NCBI GenBank assembly: GCA_947494805.1
Contig: CANLWK010000005.1
Span: forward strand, 171,273 to 235,272
From: an uncultured Croceitalea sp.
GTDB taxonomy: Bacteria; Bacteroidota; Bacteroidia; Flavobacteriales; Flavobacteriaceae
DNA: 64,000 nucleotides
Direction: 5' to 3'
Shown here: positions 50,828 through 59,706 of the stretch, piece by piece
How positions within the stretch are numbered: the stretch's first letter is position 1
Layout: each line of letters begins with the position of its first letter
Position numbers and translations under genes: made by a program
The notes under the pieces: generated by a model
The model's input: only the letters and a program-made list of their open reading frames with translations
Told to the model about the DNA's origin: nothing
Database searches by the model: none

Positions 50828-52204
50828 ATGAAAAAATACGGGCGCATCTTGCATGCCATGCTGCTTATGGTACTAGCAGTGGCCTGTAAACCAAAAAACA
50901 CTGTAGATTTTGATAAAGAACAGGCCCATATCGTTATCGCTGAGGCTTGGGAGAACACCTATCCTGCCATTTTGAAAAAAATCAAAGCGCCCATCTTTAG
51001 GGATACCACCGTGGTTATTACAGATAGCGTTGATTTTAGAAATAGGGTCAATGAACAAATTACGGCCTTATCAAAAGCGGGTGGGGGTATGGTACGTGTG
51101 GTTGCAGGTTACTACGAGGTCAAGGGAAGCATTTTTTTAAAGTCAAATATTCGATTGCAATTGGACGAAGACGTGACGCTTCGGTTTTCCGTGAACCCAG
51201 AAGATTATCTTCCTGTGGTAAAATCACGTTGGGAAGGTACGTTTCTTATGAACTATACGCCCTTGTTATACGCGATAGGTGCAAAAAATATAGCAATTAC
51301 TGGCAAAGGGCTGATCGATGGTAGGGCAGGGGATTTTTGGCACGGTTGGAAAGAAAAACAAGACCCTGACAAACAATTGCTTCGTAAAATGGGCAACGAT
51401 AAAGTGCCTTTGAAAAAGCGCGTTTTTGGTGCGGGACATTACTTGCGCCCTTCCGCCATAGAATTCATTGATTGCCAAAATATTTTATTGGAAGATTTCA
51501 CCGTGAAAGGTTCCCCTTTTTGGACTGTACATCCCGTTCTTTCAGAGAACATCACCATTAGGGGACTGACCATTGGTGCTGGCACCACAAACGATGACGG
51601 CATTGATCCCGAAAGCTGCAAAAATGTGCTGATAGAAGCATGTGCCATTACCACGCATGATGATTGTATTGCGATCAAGGCAGGGCGTGATCAAGATGGC
51701 TGGGGGCGTCCACCATCAGAAAACATCATTGTTCGCAACACTAGTTTTGAAACACAGGTCGGCAGCGGATTTTGTATCGGTTCAGAAATGTCGGCAGGGG
51801 TGCGCAATGTGTTTGTAGAGAATTGTCAGTTGGGCAACAGTGAAAAACATGCCTTTCAGTTTAAGAGCAATCCTGATCGGGGCGGATTCATTACACAGGT
51901 TTTTATGCGCCATATTACTGTGGGCAAGGTGAAGAAGGGTTTTGAATTTACTACGGATTATAAGGGTTGGCGGGGCAATGCCTATTTTACCAAGTATAGG
52001 GATTTCTATTTTCAGAACATACATATCAAAGAAGCTACTGAGGCACCTATCGTAGTCGAGGGAAGATCAGAAGAACCCATTCAGCGGGTGTATTTTGAGA
52101 ATTGTGATATCGATAGTTCACCACAGGCTGAAGTGCTTTTGAACGCTACCGATGTTCTTTTTGAAAACAGCAAGATCAACAATAACCTTTTACCTACAAA
52201 CTAA
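50828..52204 (+). CDS. GH28 polygalacturonase-family lipoprotein, second copy
   Basis: The protein has 458 residues from ATG 50828. An upstream in-frame ATG at 50765 would start within the previous gene and disrupt the signal. Lipobox LAVACKP, with Cys at about 20. The beta-helix contains NDDGIDPES (about 255-263) and THDDCIAIK (about 276-284), the two catalytic-Asp motifs, followed by GSGFCIGSEMSAGV and FQFKSNPDRGG. The latter resembles the glycine and K/R motifs of exo-acting GH28. It probably releases galacturonic acid or short oligomers from pectin. The gap to the six-hairpin gene is 34 bases, and to GH2 6 bases. Confidence 0.92.
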   Translation: MKKYGRILHAMLLMVLAVACKPKNTVDFDKEQAHIVIAEAWENTYPAILKKIKAPIFRDTTVVITDSVDFRNRVNEQITALSKAGGGMVRVVAGYYEVKGSIFLKSNIRLQLDEDVTLRFSVNPEDYLPVVKSRWEGTFLMNYTPLLYAIGAKNIAITGKGLIDGRAGDFWHGWKEKQDPDKQLLRKMGNDKVPLKKRVFGAGHYLRPSAIEFIDCQNILLEDFTVKGSPFWTVHPVLSENITIRGLTIGAGTTNDDGIDPESCKNVLIEACAITTHDDCIAIKAGRDQDGWGRPPSENIIVRNTSFETQVGSGFCIGSEMSAGVRNVFVENCQLGNSEKHAFQFKSNPDRGGFITQVFMRHITVGKVKKGFEFTTDYKGWRGNAYFTKYRDFYFQNIHIKEATEAPIVVEGRSEEPIQRVYFENCDIDSSPQAEVLLNATDVLFENSKINNNLLPTN

Positions 52205-52210
52205 GAATAC

Positions 52211-54064
52211 ATGAGCACTAAAACCCTTGGAATCATCGTCTTTTTTCTTTTTGGGCCATGGATGGGCCAATCACAAGAACCTTTATTGCAAAATGTGTAC
52301 AATCGCCCTGCAACACTGCTCAATGGCAATTGGAAGTATGTGATAGACCCCTATGATACGGGGTATCGCAACCATCGAAATTGGTTGCCCTTTGACCAGG
52401 CCGAGTCCACAAAGGCATCAGCAAAACCTTACTACACGGATAAGGTCATTAAAAACCGATGGGACAGGATTGAGTATAACTTCAATACCTCACAAGAGAT
52501 CAACGTACCGGGTGATTGGAACAGCCAATTTGAAAAATTACAGTATTATGAGGGGGCCATTTGGTACCGGACCACCTTCAATTACCAGTCTGAAAATGAT
52601 AACTCGGTTTTTTTGTACTTCGGAGCGGCTAACTACCAGACCGATGTCTATGTGAACGGAGAAAAAGTGGGACAACATTTGGGTGGTTTTGATCCCTTCA
52701 ATTTTGATATTACCGCTAAACTCAAGGCCAAGGGCAATTCGTTGGTCGTTCGGGTCGATAATCAACGGACCAAGGACCGGGTACCCAATTACACAACTGA
52801 TTGGTGGAACTATGGCGGCATTACCCGCGATGTAAAGTTGGTGGAAGTCCCCAAGACCCATATTCAAGATTATAGCATCCAATTGGACCCTGAAGATTCT
52901 GATCGGATAAAGGGCTATGTAAAGGTTGCCCATGGAATGGGTAAAAAGGCACGTATCCATATTCCTGAAGCCAAGTTGAACCTTGAAGTGACTTTAGATG
53001 AATCAGGGTGGGGAGCAATCACGATGTCTGCCAAGCGCATCAAAAAATGGTACCCAAAACGTCCCAAGCTGTATGATGTTACGTTGTCATGCGGTGGTGA
53101 TAGCCTCAAAGACCAAATTGGTTTTCGTACCATTTCGACCCAAGGCCCTGATATTCTCTTAAACGGTACTTCTATTTTTCTTCGGGGCATTAGCCTGCAC
53201 GAAGAAAATCCCATAAAAGTGGGTAGGGCGTCTTCGTTGGACGAAGCAAGACTGTTGTTAGGCTGGGCACAAGAGCTCAACTGTAATTTTGTGCGCCTGG
53301 CCCACTATCCGCATAATGAGCACATGCCGCGTTTGGCTGATCGATTGGGGCTACTGCTTTGGGAAGAAATTCCCGTGTATTGGGGCATTGATTATGAAGA
53401 TCCTGTGGCATTTGCACAGGCCAAGTCACAATTGGAGGGCTTGGTGCACCGCGATAAAAACCGTGCGAGCGTGATTGTGTGGTCTTTGGCCAATGAAACG
53501 CCCGATGTGCCCTCAAGGCTTGAATTTCTTAAGAAACTGAAAACGATTGCCCTGGCCTTGGATGATACCCGGTTCATCAGTGCCGCTTTGGAGCGTGATG
53601 AAAAGAGTACGGCCAATACGGTAAAGATACCAGACCCCTTCGCTGATGAAGTTGATATGATTGCCTGTAACGAATATATCGGCTGGTATTCGGGTTTGCC
53701 CGAACGCTGTGCCGAAGTGACCTGGCAGTTGCCCGATGACCTGCCCTTTTTTGTAAGCGAGTTTGGCGGCGGGGCATTGTACAACCATCATGGGGACAAG
53801 CTTACCCGCTGGACCGAAGAATATCAAGAATACCTCTACGAAGAACAGTTGAAAATGCTTAAAAAGATACCTACCCTTAGGGGAATGACACCTTGGATCT
53901 TGGCAGACTTTCGATCACCAAGGCGTAACCTACCCTTGATTCAAGACGGCTGGAACCGAAAAGGCCTGATTTCAAATGGGGGCTTCAAGAAAAAGGCGTT
54001 TCATGTATTGAAGGCGTTTTATGACGAAATGGAACGCCAGTACGATTACCAAATAAAAGAGTAA
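52211..54064 (+). CDS. GH2 glycoside hydrolase, beta-glucuronidase type
   Basis: The protein has 617 residues with a signal peptide (LGIIVFFLFGPWMGQSQ). Domains: sugar-binding jelly roll (about 30-200), Ig-like (about 215-310) and TIM barrel (about 315-600). The acid/base is Glu429 (SLANETP), the nucleophile is Glu517 (FVSEFGGG). The NxK motif that binds the carboxylate in beta-glucuronidases is present as Asn582-Arg-Lys584 (WNRKG). This favours beta-glucuronidase over beta-galactosidase. A beta-linked GlcA or galacturonic acid side chain would be its target. It starts 6 bases after the second GH28 and precedes the transporter. Confidence 0.9.
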   Translation: MSTKTLGIIVFFLFGPWMGQSQEPLLQNVYNRPATLLNGNWKYVIDPYDTGYRNHRNWLPFDQAESTKASAKPYYTDKVIKNRWDRIEYNFNTSQEINVPGDWNSQFEKLQYYEGAIWYRTTFNYQSENDNSVFLYFGAANYQTDVYVNGEKVGQHLGGFDPFNFDITAKLKAKGNSLVVRVDNQRTKDRVPNYTTDWWNYGGITRDVKLVEVPKTHIQDYSIQLDPEDSDRIKGYVKVAHGMGKKARIHIPEAKLNLEVTLDESGWGAITMSAKRIKKWYPKRPKLYDVTLSCGGDSLKDQIGFRTISTQGPDILLNGTSIFLRGISLHEENPIKVGRASSLDEARLLLGWAQELNCNFVRLAHYPHNEHMPRLADRLGLLLWEEIPVYWGIDYEDPVAFAQAKSQLEGLVHRDKNRASVIVWSLANETPDVPSRLEFLKKLKTIALALDDTRFISAALERDEKSTANTVKIPDPFADEVDMIACNEYIGWYSGLPERCAEVTWQLPDDLPFFVSEFGGGALYNHHGDKLTRWTEEYQEYLYEEQLKMLKKIPTLRGMTPWILADFRSPRRNLPLIQDGWNRKGLISNGGFKKKAFHVLKAFYDEMERQYDYQIKE

Positions 54065-54103
54065 CAGGCCAGAAACCACGATAGCAGCTAAAACGACTTA
54101 TCC

Positions 54104-54133
54104 ATGTCAAAAAAACCACACTATTGGCCGTAA
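54104..54133 (+). other. Short upstream reading frame with a run of seven A, probable first codons of the transporter
   Basis: ATG 54104 opens a frame of nine codons that closes at TAA 54131-54133. It contains A7 at 54109-54115. One additional A would fuse it in frame with the transporter to give MSKKTTLLAVNNRIAKSFG. The run may therefore be a sequencing shortage, or a -1 slippage site. The transporter entry is placed at TTG 54124. Confidence 0.5.
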
Positions 54134-55608
54134 ATAACCGTATTGCAAAGAGTTTCGGACTTGTTTCGGGTCCGGGGTTGTTCGTATTGATTCTTTTGTT
54201 TTTTCATCCGGAAGGCCTTTCAAAAGAGGCCAATGCCGTATTGGCAGCAACCCTCTGGATCGCCATTTGGTGGACGTTTGAGGTGGTACCCATTGCTGTT
54301 ACCGCACTGTTGCCCATTGTGCTTTTTCCCTTGACGGGCGCACTTGATTTATCGGCAACCACCGAAAGCTATGCCCATAAGTATATTTTTCTTTTTATCG
54401 GAGGGTTTATATTGGCCATTGCCATTGAGAAATGGAACCTCCATCGCCGGATCGCACTGAACATTATCAATCTTATAGGCACCAGTGTCAGCAAGATCAT
54501 GCTGGGCTTTATGGTGGCGACGGCATTTCTTTCGATGTGGATTTCAAATACCGCCACGGCCGTGATGATGTTGCCCATAGGCATGGCCATTGTGTCACAG
54601 TTAAAGGACAATCCCGCTACGCCAAAAAATGAAACAGTAGTGTTTGGCAAAGCCCTGATGCTGGCCATAGGGTATTCCGCATCAATTGGGGGTGTTGCCA
54701 CTTTGATCGGTACCCCGCCGAACTTGGTGTTGAGCGGAATTTTACAAGAGACCTATGGCATTGAGCTCTCATTTATGCAATGGATGAAATTTGGGCTGCC
54801 GATATCGGTTTTATTGTTGGGCATTTGTTGGGTATACCTTACCCGGTTTGCCTTTACGTTTGAACAAAAGCACTTCCCTGGGGGCAAGGCCGAAATCAAA
54901 CGGTTGCTCCTTGAACTTGGTAAAATGAGCTATGCCGAACAATCCATAAGTATTGTTTTTCTGTTGACAGCTTTTTGTTGGATGTTCAGAAACTACGTAT
55001 TGCAACCATGGCTGCCCGCTATTGATGATAGTATGATTGCCATCTTCTTTGCGATAGTACTGTTTCTATTGCCCGCCAAACGTTCCGGGGGACGACGTAT
55101 TTTGAACTGGGATGAAGCCGTAAAACTACCTTGGGGCATCTTGTTGCTCTACGGTGGGGGACTGTCATTGGCCGCGGGCTTTACCCAAACAGGCCTGGCC
55201 GAATGGATCGGTCAGCAGCTAGGCAATGTGCAGGGCATTAGCTTGTTGGTGTTGCTGTTGGTACTTGTAGCGGCGGTCAACTTTTTGACGGAGGTCACCT
55301 CAAACTTGGCCACGATTTCCATGTTGTTGCCTGTAATAGTGCCCATCGCCGTGATTTTTGATGTTCATCCCTATGTGTTGATGGTGGGGATTACCGTAGC
55401 GGCTTCATGTGCTTTTATGCTTCCCGTGGCGACACCACCCAATGCAATTGTTTTTGGCTCGGGCTATTTGCGGATACCCGATATGGTACGTGTCGGTATT
55501 TGGATGAACCTGATATCCATCATCATCGTGGTCATAATGACCTATGTGGTGTTGCCCCTTGTCTGGGATTTTTCTTCCCGACCCTTTCCAAAATTATTTG
55601 TGGAATAA
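54124..55608 (+). CDS. DASS/SLC13-family sodium-coupled carboxylate transporter
   Basis: The protein has 494 residues with about 11-12 membrane helices. The family motifs are present: SNTATAVMMLP near 140 and TPPNLVLSG near 200 (two SNT/TPPN-type sites, the second repeat being EVTSNLATIS near 390 and ATPPNAIV near 440). DASS carriers import di- and tricarboxylates or sulfate with Na+. In this locus, galacturonate or a derived acid is likely the cargo. The start is TTG 54124 because no ATG lies in frame upstream; the ATG at 54104 is one base out of frame across an A run. It is the last gene of the operon. Confidence 0.9.
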   Translation: MAVNNRIAKSFGLVSGPGLFVLILLFFHPEGLSKEANAVLAATLWIAIWWTFEVVPIAVTALLPIVLFPLTGALDLSATTESYAHKYIFLFIGGFILAIAIEKWNLHRRIALNIINLIGTSVSKIMLGFMVATAFLSMWISNTATAVMMLPIGMAIVSQLKDNPATPKNETVVFGKALMLAIGYSASIGGVATLIGTPPNLVLSGILQETYGIELSFMQWMKFGLPISVLLLGICWVYLTRFAFTFEQKHFPGGKAEIKRLLLELGKMSYAEQSISIVFLLTAFCWMFRNYVLQPWLPAIDDSMIAIFFAIVLFLLPAKRSGGRRILNWDEAVKLPWGILLLYGGGLSLAAGFTQTGLAEWIGQQLGNVQGISLLVLLLVLVAAVNFLTEVTSNLATISMLLPVIVPIAVIFDVHPYVLMVGITVAASCAFMLPVATPPNAIVFGSGYLRIPDMVRVGIWMNLISIIIVVIMTYVVLPLVWDFSSRPFPKLFVE

Positions 55609-55644
55609 CAAGGTTTGAAGGTATGGGCTATAATTGGAAATACT

Positions 55645-56538
55645 TTAATTGGGTATAAGCAGTATGTCGGCATGCACCCATCTTAACCTTCCATTATTGG
55701 AGTAAAAAATAAATTTTCCATCTCCAGAAAGTGATGGTGCAAAATCTTGGCTTGTGGTATTGATTTGATTTCCTAAGCGTTGTGGTGCGGTCCAATTATT
55801 TTTTTGATCCCTATAACTGTAATGTAAACTGCTGTTACCATTCTCGTTGATGGAGAAAATGATAAAACGTTCATCAGGTGAAATATAAGGGTCAAATTCA
55901 TATTTTTCGGTACTCAATGGCCCGCCCACATTTTTGGGATTCGAAAACGCATTGGCGCCCAGCACTTTTACGGTATAGATATCAAAAGAACCTTCGCCAC
56001 CCTTTCTATTGGAAGAGAAAAAAGCGTTTCCTTTAGCTGAGATCGAGAAGAAATACTCGTCATATTCTTTTGAATTGATAGGTTCGGGAAGTGGTTTGGG
56101 ATTTCCCCATTCTCCATTTTTAATATTCGCATACCAAATATTCCAATCCAGTTTTTTGTCGTTTGGGCCGGTCGGTCGTTCCGAAATAAAATAGATGTAT
56201 GTGCCGTCTTTGGTTAAAAAAGGGTCTGCATCGCTATAATTTGGGTCTGAAAAAGAAGCGATTTTTGGGGTGCTCCATTTTTCATGCTGCTTTTTTGAAA
56301 CGTATATATTCTCTTTCGCATCAATCGAAGTAAAGTAAACCTCGTTGCATTTTTTGATTTCAACATTAAATTTAAAGCCTTCTTTTAAGGCTAATGGCTG
56401 CGGATTAAAATCTTGTGGAACGGCTTTAGGTCTTGATAAACCAAAGTAGTTGCAATCATTGTCTTGCGCAATGGAGGTGTTGGACAAGACCATAAGCATG
56501 CATGAGAAAATTGTTCTTTTTAAAACAGATAGTGTCAT
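55645..56538 (-). CDS. Exported PD40 beta-propeller protein (TolB-like repeats)
   Basis: The protein has 297 residues with a signal peptide (IFSCMLMVLSNTSIAQ, cleavage about residue 25). It is made of PD40 repeats, for example SDADPFLTKDGTYIYFISER, cited here as the first part, then NAFFSSNRKGGEGSFDIY and FDPYISPDERFIIFS. These form a propeller blade each, seen in TolB and many Bacteroidota exported proteins. No catalytic residue is evident. The gene opposes the transporter operon at its end and is not obviously part of it. Confidence 0.88.
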   Translation of the reverse strand: MTLSVLKRTIFSCMLMVLSNTSIAQDNDCNYFGLSRPKAVPQDFNPQPLALKEGFKFNVEIKKCNEVYFTSIDAKENIYVSKKQHEKWSTPKIASFSDPNYSDADPFLTKDGTYIYFISERPTGPNDKKLDWNIWYANIKNGEWGNPKPLPEPINSKEYDEYFFSISAKGNAFFSSNRKGGEGSFDIYTVKVLGANAFSNPKNVGGPLSTEKYEFDPYISPDERFIIFSINENGNSSLHYSYRDQKNNWTAPQRLGNQINTTSQDFAPSLSGDGKFIFYSNNGRLRWVHADILLIPN

Positions 56539-56684
56539 AGTAAGTTCCTTTTTTTATATTTTGATGAAACGCTATTTTCAATAGAGACTCAGAAAACAGG
56601 ACAAGGTTACGCTTTAACTATCTTAAATGTTGTCGTTTATGTCGCGGAGGTTTAAAAGTGTATGTAACCGTTGGGTATTTGTAC

Positions 56685-56975
56685 TTAGGAATCCACTAGA
56701 AAACTGAGTTCATCGCAGGTTTTGGTCGGCACAAATTCGATCAGTTCATAATCTGCTATCCCATTTTTCTTAAAGGGGTCTTTTTCGATAATGCCTTCCA
56801 ATTCCCTTTTAGACGTGACATTGGATAAAATGATGCCGCCAGTTCTTGGAGCTTTTCGTCCTGAAGCGAGAAAGTGACCCAAGGCATACTGTTCGTTCAA
56901 AAACGCAATATGTTCATCTAAAAATTGGTCAACTTGTTCCAAGGTTGTTTTGTAGGTCAGGTCAATAATGAACAT
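56685..56975 (-). CDS. YciI-like protein
   Basis: The protein has 96 residues. The ferredoxin-like fold of the YCII family is seen in HIAFLNEQYALGHFLASGRK and GGIILSN, with the conserved GPR-like segment (GRKAPRTGG). The family is small, cytoplasmic and of unknown enzymatic role; a His-Asp pair is proposed for some members. It precedes a small unknown gene on the same strand at a 27-base distance, so both are probably co-transcribed. Confidence 0.85.
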   Translation of the reverse strand: MFIIDLTYKTTLEQVDQFLDEHIAFLNEQYALGHFLASGRKAPRTGGIILSNVTSKRELEGIIEKDPFKKNGIADYELIEFVPTKTCDELSFLVDS

Positions 56976-57002
56976 GAATGCTGGTTTTAAGTTTGATGCC
57001 GA

Positions 57003-57419
57003 TCAATAATCAAATGGAACCAAGTCTGGTTTTAAAAATTGCGTTTTGGCTTGATCCGAATGGTAAATATCAAAGCCATAGTGACAGGCCATAAGCTCTT
57101 TGAAATTGTATTTAAGTCGAGGAAACTCAGCGATAAAATCTTTAAAGGTATTGGCATCTGATTTGAGCATAAAATGATAAACGGCTTTTACGGCAGCCAA
57201 GGTCAAGGTGGTGTTGTATTTGTCTTTGGCGCCGACAAATTCCACAAAGCGCTGCAATTGGTTTTGGATGTTTTTTTCCGCTTGCGCAATGCCATAGTTA
57301 TGAATATGGATCCATGCCAGTCTCAAATGGGCTTCATGTGAAAAATCAGTAGGTGCTAAGCTGCAGTTACTAAAATGGTGTTCAAATTCAGTGTCAGAAA
57401 GTTCAAAATGCTTTTCCAT
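57003..57419 (-). CDS. Small helical protein of unknown function
   Basis: The protein has 138 residues from ATG 57419; an upstream in-frame ATG would add a hydrophilic tail and is less likely. It begins with EKHFELSDTEFEHHFSNC and continues through FSHEAHLRLAWIHI, and carries several His and Trp residues (HLRLAWIHIHNYG), then repeated helices to a C-terminal KPDLVPFDY. It has no signal peptide. Related hypotheticals occur in Bacteroidota. No function is assigned. It is probably co-transcribed with the YciI-like gene. Confidence 0.72.
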   Translation of the reverse strand: MEKHFELSDTEFEHHFSNCSLAPTDFSHEAHLRLAWIHIHNYGIAQAEKNIQNQLQRFVEFVGAKDKYNTTLTLAAVKAVYHFMLKSDANTFKDFIAEFPRLKYNFKELMACHYGFDIYHSDQAKTQFLKPDLVPFDY

Positions 57420-57634
57420 AGTTGGGTTTTCTAGAGTATGGCAGCGGTTACGTTCTACCATTTATTAAAGGTTTAAGATATGACTTTTCAAGCTAGCAAT
57501 TTACTTGCTCCGATATAGTCATTCGGCAATGCTGATTCTGGTCTTCCCTGAGGATTACGAAAAGCGCGATACAGGTTGCGTCGAAGGACAGTCGAATCCG
57601 TTGTAATTTCGGTTATACATTGTCGTGTATTGTT

Positions 57635-59290
57635 TTATTTGTAATGTTTGGTCAGCTCGATATACTTCTGGTCCAATGCTGTCGAGTCTTTGTATTTGAC
57701 CCTTAGCTCATCTAACTTCTTGTGAAGTTCTGCAACGATATCGGCATAAGCAGGGTCATTGTAAACATTGGTCATTTCTTGTGGGTCTTTCATCCTGTCA
57801 TATAATTCCCATTCGTCCACATCATAATAAAAGTGGGCCAATTTATACGCTTTTGTCACAATACCGTAGTGTCGTTTTACCATGTGCACCGCCGGATATT
57901 CGTAGTAATGATAGTACACGGCGTCGCGTTTCCATTGCGCCGTATCTCCTTTTAGCAGGGGAACCAAACTTTCGCCCTGCATATCACTGGGAACCGCAAT
58001 TTGTGCGGCCTCCAAAAAGGTTTGTGCAAAATCTAGATTTTGAACCATCTCATCATTGGTGGTCGCTGGTGTGATTTCATTGGGCCAACGAATCATTAAA
58101 GGCGTTTTGAACGACTCATCATAGATAAAGCGTTTGTCAAACCAGCCATGTTCTCCAAGGTAAAACCCTTGATCTGAAGTGTAGACAACGATGGTATTTT
58201 CAGCGAGCCCACTTTCATCAAGGTAATCCAATACCCTTCCTACATTATCATCGACCGAAGCAATACAGCCCAGATAATCTTGCATATACCGTTGGTACTT
58301 CCACTTCATCTTTTGTTCGTTGTTCATCGTAGGCCAATTGGCCTTGAACCACCTATTGATGGAATCCAGTACTGGGTCATACAATGCTTTTTGTTCGGCA
58401 TTGGCTCTGCCATAAGGTCCTGTAAATCCATCAATACCGTCCCAATTCATGGGAGGGACATCAGGTGCCACGCCTCCCATTTCTTTGATGGTTTCAGGTC
58501 TTATTTTAGAATCATGTCCATATTTCATATGCTCAAGGAGGTTCATTTCTGCCATCTTTGCAGCGCTTCCCCTATTGGCATAATCATCAAAAAGAGACGC
58601 AGGTTCTGGAAATGTCTTCTGGGTAAATTCCGCGAACTTTTCAGGGCTTGGCCACCAAGGCCTATGGGGAGCTTTATGTAAGTACATCATCATAAAAGGT
58701 TTCGCCTTATCCCTTTTTTGATCGAGCCAATTGATGGTAAGATCGGTTATAATATCTGTCACATACCCTGTGATCGTGGTGTCTCCTTTTTGGGTGATGA
58801 ACTCAGGGTTGATGTAATTGCCCTGTCCGGGTAAAATCATAAAATCATCAACCCCTTTGGGGTTATTGCCAAAATGCAGTTTGCCATACATTGCGGTTGC
58901 ATACCCTGCATTTTGAAATAATTGGGGAAATGTAACTTGAGTGGTGTCAAAGGGCATTCTATTATCAATTTTTCCGTTGATATGTGTGTGCTTTCCCGTT
59001 AGTATGGTAGCTCTTGATGGTGCACAGATAGAATTGGTGACGCAGGCATTGGTGAACAAGATTCCTTCGTTGGCAATGCGATCGATATTTGGTGTTTGTA
59101 TGAGATGGTCCGAATAGGCACTAATCGCCTGATACGCATGGTCATCAGACATGATGAACAAAATGTTTGGCCTTTCAGTTGATTGTTTTAGACGCTCTTT
59201 TCCTTTAGAATCTTGACATGAAACAAAGGTGAAAATTAAGATGGTAAAGGCTATTAAGGTGCTTAGATCAATTTTTTTATACATCTTCAT
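57635..59290 (-). CDS. Lipoprotein sulfatase (type I, formylglycine)
   Basis: The protein has 551 residues. The lipoprotein signal ends at Cys25 (TFVSCQD). The sulfatase signature is Cys89-Ala-Pro-Ser-Arg (CAPSRATILTGKH), in which the Cys is converted to formylglycine. Metal ligands include Asp49-Asp50 (FIMSDDHA) and the YTSDQGFYLGEH block near 365. It removes sulfate esters from a carbohydrate in the periplasm or at the surface. It is not co-directional with the galacturonate operon but lies 3 kb away, so a role on the same polymer is possible and not shown. An anaerobic or FGE-type maturase gene is not in the window. Confidence 0.93.
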   Translation of the reverse strand: MKMYKKIDLSTLIAFTILIFTFVSCQDSKGKERLKQSTERPNILFIMSDDHAYQAISAYSDHLIQTPNIDRIANEGILFTNACVTNSICAPSRATILTGKHTHINGKIDNRMPFDTTQVTFPQLFQNAGYATAMYGKLHFGNNPKGVDDFMILPGQGNYINPEFITQKGDTTITGYVTDIITDLTINWLDQKRDKAKPFMMMYLHKAPHRPWWPSPEKFAEFTQKTFPEPASLFDDYANRGSAAKMAEMNLLEHMKYGHDSKIRPETIKEMGGVAPDVPPMNWDGIDGFTGPYGRANAEQKALYDPVLDSINRWFKANWPTMNNEQKMKWKYQRYMQDYLGCIASVDDNVGRVLDYLDESGLAENTIVVYTSDQGFYLGEHGWFDKRFIYDESFKTPLMIRWPNEITPATTNDEMVQNLDFAQTFLEAAQIAVPSDMQGESLVPLLKGDTAQWKRDAVYYHYYEYPAVHMVKRHYGIVTKAYKLAHFYYDVDEWELYDRMKDPQEMTNVYNDPAYADIVAELHKKLDELRVKYKDSTALDQKYIELTKHYK

Positions 59291-59493
59291 TTATTAATAG
59301 TGTACAACAGCCCGGCGGGTAAGGTGAACTACAGATTTTTCCAACGGAAAATGTCCGCCTGTAGTAAAGATAATTGATTGCAGGATTCACATGTTGAATT
59401 TCCGATCGCAATTAATTATACATCGTTTAGGTAAGGGCATTTGTTTCAGTTATACTATAGTCCCGGGTTGTTCAAAAAGTAAGGTGTCATTTT

Positions 59494-59706
59494 TCAAAAC
59501 CCATTGTAGAAAAGGATATCTCCTTTTATTTTCAATACTTCAACTTTTACTCGGCCCGGATCGTTAATTTGTTGTTCTAACTCGTCCAATTCGTTCAATT
59601 CCCTACTATAGGTCAAAATCAAGTTGCAATTGCCCAAATCGTTTAGACCAAACAGATGTCGATGAACTACAGATTCATTTACCTTGAAACTGAATGAGGG
59701 GTTCAT
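59494..59706 (-). CDS. Small unknown protein overlapping the membrane-protein gene
   Basis: The protein has 70 residues. Its ATG (59706) lies inside the 3-prime end of the 176-residue gene, overlapping by 32 bases in another frame. The middle is acidic (NELDELEQQINDPG) and the end hydrophobic. It could be a small soluble partner of the upstream membrane protein. Overlap and co-direction suggest coupling, but the gene is uncertain because it is short and unrecognised. Confidence 0.45.
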   Translation of the reverse strand: MNPSFSFKVNESVVHRHLFGLNDLGNCNLILTYSRELNELDELEQQINDPGRVKVEVLKIKGDILFYNGF

